Positions 53,717-64,000 of a stretch of DNA of 64,000 nt are shown piece by piece. The stretch spans positions 36,543,001-36,607,000 of the forward strand of contig CM065806.1 in assembly GCA_033398695.1 (NCBI GenBank), read 5' to 3'. The position numbers were made by a program, and so were the translations under genes. The notes under the pieces were generated by a model. That model saw only the letters and a program-made list of their open reading frames with translations. It did no database searches and was not told where the DNA came from. How positions within the stretch are numbered: the stretch's first letter is position 1; each line of letters begins with the position of its first letter. The stretch comes from Orobanche coerulescens. Lineage: Eukaryota > Streptophyta > Magnoliopsida > Lamiales > Orobanchaceae.

Positions 53717-54524
53717 CACTACTACAAAAAAAGATATATAACATCACTCAATTAACATCGGTTCTCGAAAAAATCGATGTTGAAAAAACTCGATGGCATA
53801 ATTGTAATTATAAAAACAAATTAACATTTGTTCTACTATAAACCGATGTTAAATTCAGCTGATGTTAAATTCTCCCATTTCACATCGGTGCTGTGGAAAA
53901 TCTATGTTAAATTTATATTATAATATATATTATAATATTATATATAATATAACTTATTGATATTATATTATATTCCTAAATTATGTTATATAATATAACT
54001 TAATATATATTTAAATTGATATTATAATTTTTTATTTTTTATTATTATTATATTATTATTTTTTTGTTGTTATGATGTTATAATATAAATAATAATTAGA
54101 TTCTTGTGTATTGTTATTTTAGTACGATTAGTTACTAGGAGTATTATTATTGATATTAATTAATATTATATATAATTATTGTTATTAACATTAATCTTAA
54201 TATTGTTGGTTTTATTGTTGTTGTTGTAATATATATAATAATTATTATTGTATACATTGTTATCTAATATTATTATTAATTATTATTATTTTTATCACTA
54301 TTAACAATAGTATTATATGTCATTTATAGTATTATTAATAATATTTTATTATTATTATTATTATTATTAATATTGATATCAGTATTATCAATAGTATTAT
54401 ATATAAGTTGTAGTATTATTAATTATTTATAATTGTCACTATCATTATTGTTTTCAGTGCTGTGAAATAAATTATTTTATTTTTATTGTGTATATTGTTC
54501 TGTGATATTCATATTATTAGTATT
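53717..54524. mobile_element. T1: left end of a CACTA (En/Spm) DNA transposon and AT-rich block
   Basis: CACTACTACAAAAA (53717-53730) is the hallmark terminal sequence of plant CACTA elements. In the next 200 bp subterminal words recur in both orientations (ACATCGGTT, ACCGATGTTAA, TCGATGTT), the expected transposase sites. From about 53920 the sequence is very AT-rich with imperfect ATT/TTA repeats. No transposase frame and no matching right terminus (…GTAGTG) are seen, so the element is truncated or continues beyond R9, outside the window. Confidence 0.82.
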
Positions 54525-54756
54525 TGTTTGAGGAGAAAAGTAAAGACAGCAAATCAATTGTATTGATAACAATGAATAGAGGGGCCTTTATATAGGCATT
54601 ACAAAGAGAGTCTTTCCATACATAGGATTCCTAGTTAAGGTAAGACATCTAACAGGATCCAACTACTTATGGAAGAGTCCAGAACCTTCCATAACTCTTA
54701 TCCCCCTACAACTAGTATTAGGTAAGACACCAATACGGGAAGGATTTCCCGAAACA
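54525..54756 (-). mobile_element. R9 3' LTR
   Basis: 232 bp with TGTTT...AAACA inverted ends. On the minus strand TATATAAAGG (complement of 54585-54594) is a clear TATA box. ACAGGGGGAGTG, the polypurine tract, precedes the LTR on the minus strand (about 54757-54767). Confidence 0.82.
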
Positions 54757-54767
54757 CTCCCCCTGTG

Positions 54768-54961
54768 TCGAACGCTAATACTAACATGGTGCACATGGTG
54801 TTGCCTCGGTAAAAAACCTTTCCAAGTCAAATAAAACCCCGTGGGAAAAACAAAGACTTTGGTGAGGAAAAAGAGCGCAGCGCACCAACTACAAATGTCA
54901 GAATCATGTGAAGTATACTCCCCCTGAGGTATACATGACAGCTCATTCCATCGAGCCATCT
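54768..54961 (-). other. R9 3' untranslated region
   Basis: About 190 bp between the pol stop (54962) and the polypurine tract. The frame 54986-54663 that crosses it is not conserved coding sequence. Confidence 0.5.
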
Positions 54962-56729
54962 TTAGTTGAGCTCGGATAATCGACACATGCCGATGCTTCT
55001 CACATGTTTCTCAAATGTAGATTTCGGCAGAGACTTAGTGAACAAGTCTGCGATATTCTCATCGGAACTCACTTGTTTCACTTCGATATTCATCAATTTC
55101 TGCTGCTGCTGATTATAAAAGAACTTCGGCGCAATATGCTTGGTATTGTCACCCTTTATGAAACCTAACTTCATCTGCTCAATGCATGCCGCATTGTCCT
55201 CAAAGATGCAAGTAGGGGTTGCTGTAGTGGGATCTAATTCACACGTTCCTCGTATATGGTCTATGGTGGCCGAGCGAAATGCACTCCCTTACGGATTCGT
55301 GCAATGCAATTATCTCTGCATGGTTCGAGGAAGTAGCAACCAGGGTCTGCTTGGTAGATCGCCAAGATATCGCCGTATTCCCAATGGTGAACACATAACC
55401 AGTTTGGGAACGTCCTTTATGCGGGTCAGAGAGATAACCGGCATCAGCAAATCCAACTAACGTGTCGTTAGAATTCTCTGCATAAGGGGTAAGCTTGCTC
55501 GCTTTACCACTTCTGGTAGTCAAGCTACCATGCTTAGCTGCAATATCAGAGGAAGATCGACGGTCGGTATGCATCGTCTTAACCTCAACAATTCCTTTCG
55601 GAATATCACTCTCTCTTGCGTAGGGAAAGAACAATCCAAGGTCACTGGAGCCTTTAAAGTATCGAAAGATGTGTTTTACTCCATTCCAATGCCTTATCGT
55701 GGGAGCGGAGCTAAATCTCGCTAACAGATTCACAGAGAATGCGATGTCTGGACGAGTACATTGAGCCAGATACAACAACGTACCGATTGCGCTAAGGTAC
55801 GGTGTTTCTGCTCCAAGGACCTCTTCATCCTCCTCTTTAGGACGAAACGGATCCTTGTTCATTTCCAGACTTCGACCAATCATGGGGGTAGCAAGAGGAT
55901 GTGCCTTGTCCATGCTAAATCGCCTTAGCATTTTGTGGACATAGGCAGACTAATGAATGAGTATGTCATCATCTCGATGTTCTAGCTCTAAGCCCAAGCA
56001 GAATCGAGTCCTCCCCAGATCTTTCATCTCGAATTCAGATTTAAGGTAGCGGGCCGTTTCATTGACCTCATCTATGGTACCGATGACATTCATGTCATCT
56101 ACATAGACGGCTACAATCACGAATCCTGCATCTGTTCTTTTCACGAATATGCATGGACAGATGTCACTGTTTTTGTATTCCTTCCCAACCAAGTATTCAC
56201 TTAGGCGGTTGTACCACATCCTTCCGGATTGTTTCAACCCATACAGTGAACGACGCAATTTCACAGCGTACGCGCTCCGTGGTTTAGAGCTACTTGATTT
56301 GGGCCATGAAATCCCTTCGGGGACTTTCATATAGATATCTGTATCTAGATCCCCATAAAGATATGCTGTAACCACATCCATAAGCTGCATGTTCAGTTTT
56401 TCGGACACTACCAAACTGACTAAGTAGCGGAAAGTGATGATGTCCATAACGGGAGAATACGTCTCCTCGTAGTCAATGCCAGGGTGCTGCGAGAAGCCTT
56501 GGACAACTAGTCTCGCTTTGTAACGCATGACCTCATCCTTATCATTGCGTTTACGAACAAAGACCCATTTATGTCCAACTGGTTTAACGCCCACGGGTAT
56601 TGGCTCGATATGGCTAAATACCTCACGTTTAGCCATTGAGTCTAGTTCAGCCTGCATTGCATCTTTCCATTTCGGCCAATCGGCTCGTTGTTGACACTCA
56701 GCAACCGAGCGCGGCTCAGCGTCGTCGTC
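54962..56729 (-). pseudogene. R9 reverse transcriptase and RNase H
   Basis: From a stop at 56730-56732 the frame continues (MQAELDSMAKREVF, KWVFVRKRNDKDEVMRYKARLV, LMDVVTAYLYGDLD with the first catalytic Asp, VAVYVDDMNVIG with the second pair) to a lone TAG at 55950-55952. It then resumes in the same frame with the connection domain and RNase H (LYLAQCTRPDIAFSVNLLARF, GFADAGYLSDPHKGRSQTGY, SWRSTKQTLVATSSNHAE). Near 55250 a frameshift leads to the last 70 codons (55174-54962; KHIAPKFFYNQQQQKLMNI, NIADLFTKSLPKSTFEKH). One stop and one frameshift from openness. Confidence 0.9.
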
Positions 56730-58370
56730 TTAAATAATTTCTTGAGCGACGGAGTAGGCAAAAGCATCGTCGACTAGCATGGACGACCTGTCCAATAGTA
56801 CGTATTCACTCGTACATTGCATCGAGATTTCTTTATTTTCTGACATCAACAAAGTTTCCGACGCGTCCGTCGATTGTTCCATTGTTGATTCGAGGACATA
56901 TCCGTAGTCAGAGATAATCTCGTGTGACGGAGTCACTGTGTCGATGATGAGAGAATTTTGTGCCTCCATTCCTCTTCTCTTTCGAGGTTCAGTATCCTTT
57001 CTACCCACTGGCCTCCCCCTCTTTCGAGCAGGGATAAGAGCAGCCGAAGTAGCCGTCCCACCACCAAGGTTGACGCCGGTGGCATCATTCCTTTGGGCGG
57101 CTGAACCTTGCCCTATAACTGGGACTTCTAACCTTGCAGGAACATTCGCAGTGGGAATGGTAGATCTTGTCACTTTCGTAGTATCAGTAAAGCTGTCGGG
57201 CATCGAATCCGCAACTTTCTGAAGACTGAGAATACGTTGCACTTCTAGCTCGGATTGAGCTGTGCGGGGATCTTCATGAGGCAAGGAGGGAGCACACTAG
57301 ACAATTTCCTGGCATTCAACTGGAATCGTTCGATTCCTCTCTCCCCCTAACGACGGGAAGTTTGTCTCATCAAAGTGACAATCTGCAAATCTTGCAGTAA
57401 ATAGATCTCCTGTCAAAGGTTCCAAATAGCGGATAATTTTAGGCGATTCATAGCCAACATATATACCTAATCGTCTTTGCGGACCCATTTTAGTACGTTG
57501 TGGAGGCGTAATTGGCACATATACCGCACAACCAAAAATGCGTAAGTGTGAAATATCAGGCTCATATCCAGTTACCAACTGGTATGCACTAAACGGTTGA
57601 TTGGCAATGGGTCGAAAGCGAATAAGTATAGCCGCATGCAAAATTGCATAACCCCAGGCAGAAATCGGCAAGTTGGTGCGCAATACCAATGCTCGGGCGA
57701 TAAGCTGTAACCGCTTAATCATAGCCTCGGCAAGGCCATTCTGCGAATGAACGTGGGGGACGGGATGTTCAACATCAATCCCAATCGACATGCAATAGTC
57801 GTCAAAAGACTTTGACGTAAACTCTCCAGCATTGTCCAATCTTAATGACGAGATTGGGAAGTCGGGGTGGTTAGCCCGTAACTTGATGATTTGTGCTAGG
57901 AGTTTAGCAAATGCAGCGTTTCTCGTGGATAGCAGAGCGACGTGTGACCATCGCGTCGATGCATCAACCAGAACCATAAAATATCTGAATGGTCCGCACT
58001 CTGGTTGAATAGGTCCACATATGTCCCCTTGAATTCTTTGTAAGAAGCGAATATTTTGTGTTGAGTCTTTAGCAAAGGACGGAGAGGGTATCAACTTTGC
58101 TAGTGAACAGGCTTTACAAAACGATTTATGGGCATTAGAAATTGCCACGGAAGCCTCGGGATTTACAAGAGATGCACCGTCAACCTTATCAGGGCGTGCG
58201 ATCTTTAGTCCCGGTGATACGGTATCAAGCTCACTCACATCAATGCCGATATCGAGTGGTGCTTCCAATCGTTTTCTGGACTTGAAAAACGGATGACCAT
58301 GTGAGTTTTTCAAAATGCGAATCATCATGTCGCGTCCAGGGTGACCGAGTCGGTCATGCCATAGTTGGTA
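56730..58370 (-). pseudogene. R9 integrase and linker
   Basis: The integrase zinc finger starts near 58360 (WHDRLGHPGRDMM; CKACSLAK at about 57910-57930 downstream of the His pair). The core follows with GDICGP (Asp), RLDNAGEFTS (Asp) and NGLAEAMIKRLQ (Glu), so the DDE residues are present. The C-terminal part continues (RIFGCAVYVPI, KMGPQRRLGIYVGYES) to a lone TAG at 57297-57299. It then goes on, in frame, through a low-complexity linker (PARKRGRPVGRKDTEPRKRRG, basic) to TAA at 56730-56732. It inserts the cDNA in the nucleus; two stops disable this copy. Confidence 0.88.
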
Positions 58371-58380
58371 TGCTTCGGAA

Positions 58381-58803
58381 TCACAGTTCGTGACTCACAG
58401 CATAGGATTCAATAACCCTTATTGTAGTCTGGTATAAACCACTACTTAGACTCATAAGTTTCTCGCGAACACGGCGTCTTCTGCATTCTGCCAGAGTAAC
58501 ACAAAAAAATTCGGTCCCATTCTCACAATGTGTATCAAGGTGATAACCGTTGGCACGGATGTCCCTAAAACTTAGCAAGGTTCGGTTTGCTCTTGGGGCA
58601 TAGAGAGCATTTGTGACATTAATATGCGTACCATTAGGTAGCAAGAAATGAGCAGGTCCCCTCCCTTGAATTACTTGGGAGGAACCAATCATTGTTGTCA
58701 CTGAGGATATGTATGGCACAATATCCTTGAATAATTGCCTATTCCGAAGAATAGTGTGGGTTGTTCCACTATCAGCAAGGCACTCAATTTCGCCACGAGA
58801 CAT
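58381..58803 (-). pseudogene. R9 aspartic protease
   Basis: 140 codons: CLADSGTTHTIL with the catalytic Asp-Ser-Gly near residue 12, followed by a conserved HFLLPNGTHINVTNALYAP and LLSFRDIRANGYH. It ends at TGA near 58381; one base shift carries the reading on into the integrase zinc finger. Processes the copia polyprotein. The start ATG is only the first in frame; in the element it would be internal to gag-pol. Confidence 0.85.
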
Positions 58804-59181
58804 CTACAATAAGACATGAAACTCGATTAGTCTTATGATTAGAGACATAGCGAAAACTCATTAACATCGAGTTTGGGTAAATTCGACCAAGTTGGTTAGG
58901 ATCAAAGTTAGCACAATCGCTGGAAATAATTTCCGCGCAGCTTGACCTTTGTTCACTAAAACAGCAATAACTTCTTCGTTAAGAAGGCTATGGACGAACG
59001 GTCAGTTGTTTTGGAAACTAGACTTCCGTATATTTCTGTCCATAGGTCGTGCACTTTCTGGATCATTAAACTCAGATCTTAGTGCTCGTTTAAATTTTCT
59101 ATTTTGGTATTTCCCTATTGTTGAGTGATAGAGCAAGGTTGAAGCCTTTTTCAAAGGCATTATTGTTGATACAATACTATG
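58804..59181 (-). other. Region upstream of R9 protease, interrupted by R10
   Basis: About 380 bp where the end of the R9 gag would be expected. Short decayed frames exist (59202-59002), but I see no zinc knuckle and no clear gag. Probably truncated or strongly mutated R9 gag. R10 inserted here, duplicating CTATG (59177-59181). Confidence 0.4.
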
Positions 59182-60388
59182 TGTTGTGTCAAGAATTAAC
59201 ACCTTCCGACCGGCGATCGCCTAGGAGGTCGGGCGACCGAGTCACTGCCGAGCGGCCAAGGCAGATCTGCCGATCAGCGACCTGGCGACCGAGCCTTAGC
59301 CCAGTGGACGAGCTGCATCGACCGACCGAAGGCCCCAGGACAAGTCCCGGTATCGAGCGATCAAACCCAGATACGATCGTCTCTCGATACTCGGCGACCG
59401 ACCCCTGGCAATCTACTAATGGACGATCCCCTCTCGGTACTCGGCGACCTACTTCTGGCAACCGACCATCGGGCGACCGATCATCTCTCGCACTTGTCGA
59501 CCTACCCTTGGAGACCGACCATTGGCGACCTCCATCCACTGGCCGGTGGCGACCTCGGATGATCAACTGGAGACGGCCGCATCATGACGATCTGGGCCGA
59601 TGGCCATCCAGTCGGCCAAGGCCGAGCCACAGGACAGCACCCACGTACAGATCCACAAAAGGCGCTGACAAACCTGTCACCTACCTCACCTACCAACAGG
59701 GCCTAGACCTGCGAAAGGAGATGACGGACAACACTGGTGGCCACAGCCTGTCACCTACCCTGACAAAGTCCGCCGAAAGTAACAAAGTGGGACCTCCTGT
59801 GACAGTACTTCCGGACGCGTGCTGGATCCTCATTGGACCGCACAGCTGGCCACCAGCTGTAGCTTTAGACTTTTGGCAGGCAGCCCATGTGACCTTTAGG
59901 ACGATCGCCCCATTACATTAAATGCCGAAAGGCGATCGCCCACTAGGAGACAGGGCACCTCAACCCCTATATAAGGAAGGCAGCCTGCACTTGGATTTCC
60001 TCTCTGCATTCTCGCATTTCACACCATACAGAAGCAAATACTTACACTTGGCAAACATCCAACTCTTGGCAACAGTTATCTTTCGGTCTTACTTCTCCCG
60101 GCCTATCTCATCCAGCAGATTATCGGCGGGGACGAAGAACACCGAGCTTCGCTCAAGAGCCGGATTAGCAGAGTCTTTTTACACTCATTGTATTTAGATT
60201 TCTCTCATTAATACTTGTATCCACGAATATTCGTATTAATAACATCTCGCGAGAGCATTCAAGCTCGGGCCTAACAAACCCGGCAAATCTTGTTTTGTTT
60301 ATCTTCTTTCGGAAGTGCTCCCGCAATCGTTGTTTGTTGTCCGTCTCCAGCAGTATTAATCTTCGGATAAATATTTTGGGCAACAACA
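59182..60388 (+). mobile_element. R10 5' LTR
   Basis: 1207 bp. U3 is GC-rich with many GGCGACC/CGATCG words (59210-59600). TATA box TATATAA at 59968-59974. Two long frames (plus 59118-59921, minus 59189-59566) arise from the low-stop, GC-rich composition and have no recognisable domain. Confidence 0.93.
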
Positions 60389-60407
60389 TTTGGCGCTAGA
60401 GGAAGGG
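60389..60407 (+). promoter_or_regulatory. R10 primer-binding site
   Basis: TTTGGCGCTAGAGGAAGGG directly after the LTR matches the R8 primer site with few changes, tying R10 to the Tat group. Confidence 0.82.
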
Positions 60408-60516
60408 CATCCAACCCTCGATTTTTTACACCTACCGTCCCGAAGAACACTCACTGTTCTCGGGGCAGATACTTGAAGTGACACTTACTGCACTTCAAAG
60501 AAATCCTTCAGAAAAA

Positions 60517-61620
60517 ATGTCTTCCGCCTCCGCGTCGAAGAAAGCCGCTGACCAGCCGGCCAAACCCCCTGTTCCGTCCCAGTCCGAGCCACAGCCGATG
60601 GTGGAAGGTAGCCGCCGCGGTCAGAGACGCTCGATCCGTCCACACGGCGGCCCAACCTCTCGCTCGATCGGTTCGAACCAAGGAACAGATCGAAGGGGCC
60701 ACAGTCGTCCTACGGGAGCGACGGAGTGCTCTCAACGCGCCTCTGCTATCGCCCCCTCGGTCGTCCGCCGGAAGTCCAAGCGGAAGCTCAAGGCGTCGGC
60801 GCCGGCGATCGCCGAAGTTCCGTCCGCGGGAAGGCGCTCGCCCGGCCGGGCACCTCTGTCTTCGATCGCACAGGCGGTGACCCGACACAGCTGCGGGCGG
60901 TCGGCCCGGCTACGAGGCAGCGGAGTTTGAGTCCGTCACCGGGAGCTCGGCCTACCCGACTCCCGAGAAGCGGCCTAGCCGTCGGCTCCCCCTCGCCGAA
61001 TTGCCGAGGCCGGCGCGTGAGCCGGAGATCGGTACACGATCGCCTCGGCTCCTGCTCCCAAAGCCGATCTGCAAGCTACCACGACACGGTGATGGCTGCG
61101 ATGCAACGTCAACTCAACGACATGAAGGCGCTCCTGGAATCCGGGCGGGCGCCAAGGCGATCGCCGGGCCAGCGAGCCGCTCACGATCGACATCGAGCTC
61201 GCCCGTGCGGCATAAGATCGCTCCCCGCAAACACCCATGTACGAGGCGATCGGACCCCAAGTGCACTGAGGAAGTTCAACATCTACATGGCCGGGTGCGG
61301 GGCATCAGCGCGACCGGATGCCGAATGTTCCTTCCGACATTGGGCGACCTCGCCACCGGTGGTACACTTCATTGCCGCCTCGTTCCGTTGGCTCTTTTAA
61401 CGAGTGGCGCACGTCTTCACGGAGTACTTCGCCACCGGGTCGTCGGCCGGAAGGTCCCCTTCGCATGATGCAAATCAAGCGGAGAAGAAGAGTCCGACTC
61501 GGACTATATCGGCCGGGTAGACGTAATCATCCTCAATGGCGAGCCCATAAGCGATGAGACCGCCCTCTACGCGGTCTAGGAGGATTTCGGGGTTTTTCGC
61601 CTATGTTCGGGCATCTCACG
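60517..61620 (+). pseudogene. R10 gag remnant
   Basis: An ATG at 60517 opens a Ser/Ala/Pro-rich frame to 60930, after which gag is read in several frames. MAAMQRQLNDMKALLE-like codons (61090-61140; R8 has MAAMQRQLDEMKVLLE), KFNIYMAGCGAS near 61275-61310, a capsid stretch and a diverged end near 61570 (NGEPISDETALYAV-like) follow in parallel with R8 gag. The zinc knuckle and protease are not found. Dense one-base differences break it at least four times. It may still serve as a packaging sequence rather than protein. Confidence 0.8.
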
Positions 61621-62542
61621 AAGACCCAACCTACAACCTACGCGGCCTTAGGGCTAGAGCCGCGAATTTTACGGCCGAGGCAAAGGTTCCTTCTTAGCTT
61701 TGTGGCGCGCGATCGGCGCCGGGCGACGATCTCCCGCCCAATCGCCGACATCGACCTACGAATAAAGCGATCGCGGCCGGCGGCGATCGCGATTTTCGGC
61801 CGATCGGCGATCATCACGCTACATCATCGGCAACCCGGTGGACACGATCGCCATCTACATCCGGCATATAACATGACGGACTAAGGCATAAGATCGCCTC
61901 CACCGCGCTTCATAAAGCCATGGTCTGGCGATCGATGGAACCGCCGCGGCCATGCAAGGTCCCTTTCGGCCGAGATCGCCCGCCCTTCGTTTAAATACGA
62001 GGCCGGCGTAGTCTGAGGGCTCTCCAACATTAATCAGTGGACACATGACACAACCCCGTCTCAACGTACACCGTCGAGGTCGGCCATCTCCATGGCTGGC
62101 CGAGGTGGAAGCAGAGCTAACAAGCCGCGGGCGTGGAGTTGATTCATCCGACGCTGCCCCGCGCAAGGACTCCTCTAGACCGAGACCGCACGCCCTTCGT
62201 TTAAATACGAGGCGGCGCGGCTGTGAGAGGACCCTCATAATAAAGTGAGTCACGGGACACTCAATGTCTTCGCGCACTAAGACACGGTCATGGAGTCGGT
62301 CCATCGATCTCCGCGACTGTGCACGATTCCTCAAACAAAGCGAAACCACCAAATTTCCATGGGGGATCGGCCAATGTTGTTTTTGCAGGTACAAGACCGA
62401 AAGATAGCTAAGCCAATCGACCATGGTAGCCCAAGTCCGAAATCATAAGTCAGCTCAGATCGCCCGCCCTCATCCGAACACGATCACCAGCAAGAACCAC
62501 CTCGCCCCATGTCTTCAGCATAGGAGCAAGCTGAGGGGCAAT
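61621..62542 (+). other. R10 3' untranslated region with repeats and polypurine tract
   Basis: No gene. It is rich in GCGATCGC/GATCGCC words (61700-61860). Two blocks contain CCTTCGTTTAAATACGAGG (61983-62001 and 62188-62206, about 205 bp apart), each with a CTCGGCC/CTCTAGACCG neighbour. These are the reverse-oriented relatives of R8 42780-43210. The tract AGCTGAGGGGCAAT ends at 62542. Confidence 0.72.
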
Positions 62543-63745
62543 TGTTGTGTCAAGAATTAACACCTTCCGACCGGCGATCGCCTAGGAGGTCGGGCGACCG
62601 AGTCACTGCCGAGCGGCCAAGGCAGATCTGCCGATCAGCGACCTGGCGACCGAGCCTTAGCCCAGTGGACGAGCTGCATCGACCGACCGAAGGCCCCAGG
62701 ACAAGTCCCGGTATCGAGCGATCAAACCCAGATACGATCGCCTCTCGATACTCGGCGACCGACCCCTGGCAATCTACTAATGGACGATCCCCTCTCGGTA
62801 CTCGGCGACCTACTTCTGGCAACCGACCATCGGGCGACCGATCATCTCTCGCACTTGTCGACCTACCCTTGGAGACCGACCATTGGCGACCTCCATCCAC
62901 TGGCCGGTGGCGACCTCGGATGATCAACTGGAGACGGCCGCATCATGACGATCTGGGCCGATGGCCATCCAGTCGGCCAAGGCCGAGCCACAGGACAGCA
63001 CCCACGTACAGATCCACAAAAGGCGCTGACAAACCTGTCACCTACCTCACCTACCAACAGGGCCTAGACCTGCGAAAGGAGATGACGGACAACACTGGTG
63101 GCCACAGCCTGTCACCTACCCTGACAAAGTCCGCCGAAAGTAACAAAGTGGGACCTCTGTGTGACTTAGGACGCGTCTTTGGATCCTCATTGGACCGCAC
63201 AGCTGGCCACCAGCTGTAGCTTTAGACTTTTGGCAGGCAGCCCATGTGACCTTTAGGACGATCGCCCCATTACATTAAATGCCGAAAGGCGATCGCCCAC
63301 TAGGAGACAGGGCACCTCAACCCCTATATAAGGAAGGCAGCCTGCACTTGGATTTCCTCTCTGCATTCTCGCATTTCACACCATACAGAAGCAAATACTT
63401 ACACTTGGCAAACATCCAACTCTTGGCAACAGTTATCTTTCGGTCTTACTTCTCCCGGCCTATCTCATCCAGCAGATTATCGGCGGGGACGAAGAACACC
63501 GAGCTTCGCTCAAGAGCCGGATTAGCAGAGTCTTTTTACACTCATTGTATTTAGATTTCTCTCATTAATACTTGTATCCACGAATATTCGTATTAATAAC
63601 ATCTCGCGAGAGCATTCAAGCCCGGGCCTAACAAACCCGGCAAATCTTGTTTTGTTTATCTTCTCTCGGAAGTGCTCCCGCAATCGTTGTTTGTTGTCCG
63701 TCTCCAGCAGTATTAATCTTCGGATAAATATTTTGGGCAACAACA
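62543..63745 (+). mobile_element. R10 3' LTR
   Basis: 1203 bp, almost identical to the 5' LTR. The visible differences are a few single bases (for example GATCGCCTC for GATCGTCTC, CCCGGG for CTCGGG) and one short altered patch near 63153-63182 (against 59791-59825). TATATAA is at 63325-63331. Confidence 0.93.
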
Positions 63746-64000
63746 CTATGGAAATATGGCCATAGGAGCGTTTAAATACTTTAAAATGCATCTTGGTTTT
63801 AGATTTATATCTCTACTAATGATCCTTTCAGTAACTCCAACTTGGTAGACTTGCAGAGAAAGTAGGAATGTCGGTACAACTAAGGCTGTTTAAAAACCAC
63901 TGATTCCGTTTGAACTCTCAAAGCATAAATAAATACCAAGGAGGATGCGCCTAGTCTTGATCAAAAGTTTTGATGAAATCCTACCAATGTATCAAATTTT
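63746..64000. other. R10 duplication CTATG and flanking sequence
   Basis: CTATG (63746-63750) repeats 59177-59181. The remaining 250 bp continue whatever preceded R10, presumably the 5' side of R9, but I see no clear gag, zinc knuckle or other feature. Confidence 0.5.

Larger units (their letters stand above)
54525..58803 (-). mobile_element. R9: Ty1/copia element with short LTR
   Basis: Minus-strand copia element: protease, integrase, RT and RNase H from 58803 down to 54962, then a polypurine tract and a 232-bp 3' LTR. It appears inserted in the AT-rich part of T1 (left flank GTATT). The 5' side is unclear: no gag zinc knuckle is visible before the protease, and R10 lies at 59182. It is unlike R3 and R4 in sequence and LTR size, so a different copia lineage. 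Confidence 0.85.
59182..63745 (+). mobile_element. R10: young non-autonomous Tat derivative, 4.6 kb
   Basis: LTRs of 1207 and 1203 bp (59182-60388, 62543-63745), with TGTTGTG...ACAACA ends and CTATG on both sides (59177-59181, 63746-63750). The 2154-bp interior has a Tat primer site, a gag remnant related to R8 gag, and then directly the 3' tail repeats and polypurine tract. There is no protease, RT, RNase H, integrase or antisense gene. It must have moved using proteins of another Tat element. LTR near-identity indicates a recent insertion, the youngest of those with both LTRs here. Confidence 0.92.

Noticed and set aside
59118..59921. 267-codon ORF in the R10 5' LTR and its 225-codon copy at 62542-63219, plus antisense ORFs
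   Set aside because: Both copies are the same LTR sequence. The GC-rich, stop-poor repeats of U3 leave several frames open on both strands, and no domain is recognisable.
1..64000. tRNA, rRNA, microRNA or host protein gene anywhere in the window
   Set aside because: Read on both strands, all extended coding similarity belongs to retrotransposon gag/pol or the R8 antisense gene. No cloverleaf A/B-box pattern or rRNA segment was recognised, though a covariance search could not be run.

Overview
This window looks like plant heterochromatin, probably from a eudicot with a large genome. Every stretch I can assign is a transposable element, and I found no host gene, tRNA, rRNA or satellite array. 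The plant origin rests on the element lineages: chromodomain Ty3/gypsy elements of Tekay/Del type, Tat-type gypsy elements with two RNase H domains and an antisense gene, long-LTR Ty1/copia elements, and a CACTA (En/Spm) end. I call the LTR retrotransposons R1-R10 and the CACTA end T1. Species cannot be decided from the sequence.

The layout is a deep nest. The outermost recognisable host is a copia element, R4 (plus strand). Its surviving pieces lie at 19142-21625, 30616-32489 and 52845 to about 53520, and its 5' part must lie left of the window. A Tekay-type element R2 (minus strand, right end at 19141) sits in the R4 gag. R2 is itself cut by a complete copia element R3 (3001-12324, 5-bp duplication ATATT) and by a gypsy element R1 whose 3' LTR ends at 2431. 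A complete Tekay-type element R5 (21626-30615, duplication CCATA) splits the R4 reverse transcriptase. A third chromovirus, R6 (32490-52844), splits the R4 3' LTR. R6 has lost nearly all of its gag-pol and carries a fragment of an R2-family LTR (R7). R7 is split by a complete Tat-type element R8 (38146-50230, duplication GATGG).

Right of R4 are a CACTA terminus (53717), an AT-rich block, a minus-strand copia element R9 with a 232-bp LTR, and a very young, gag-only Tat derivative R10 (59182-63745, duplication CTATG, nearly identical LTRs).

Most coding regions are broken. The best preserved are R5 pol (one 1031-codon frame ending in a chromodomain), R8 gag-protease and R9 pol (a few lone stops and frameshifts). 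The most interesting locus is the plus-strand gene inside R8 (39598-42322), antisense to gag-pol. It has its own TATA box, four exons whose splice phases agree, a basic patch and a long coiled coil, and a single internal stop. The second theme is regulatory: LTRs of several unrelated elements carry dense arrays of short CpG-containing palindromes just upstream of the presumed TATA box. The third is a TTCG-GGA-CGAA hairpin placed just before the polypurine tract, found in four elements.
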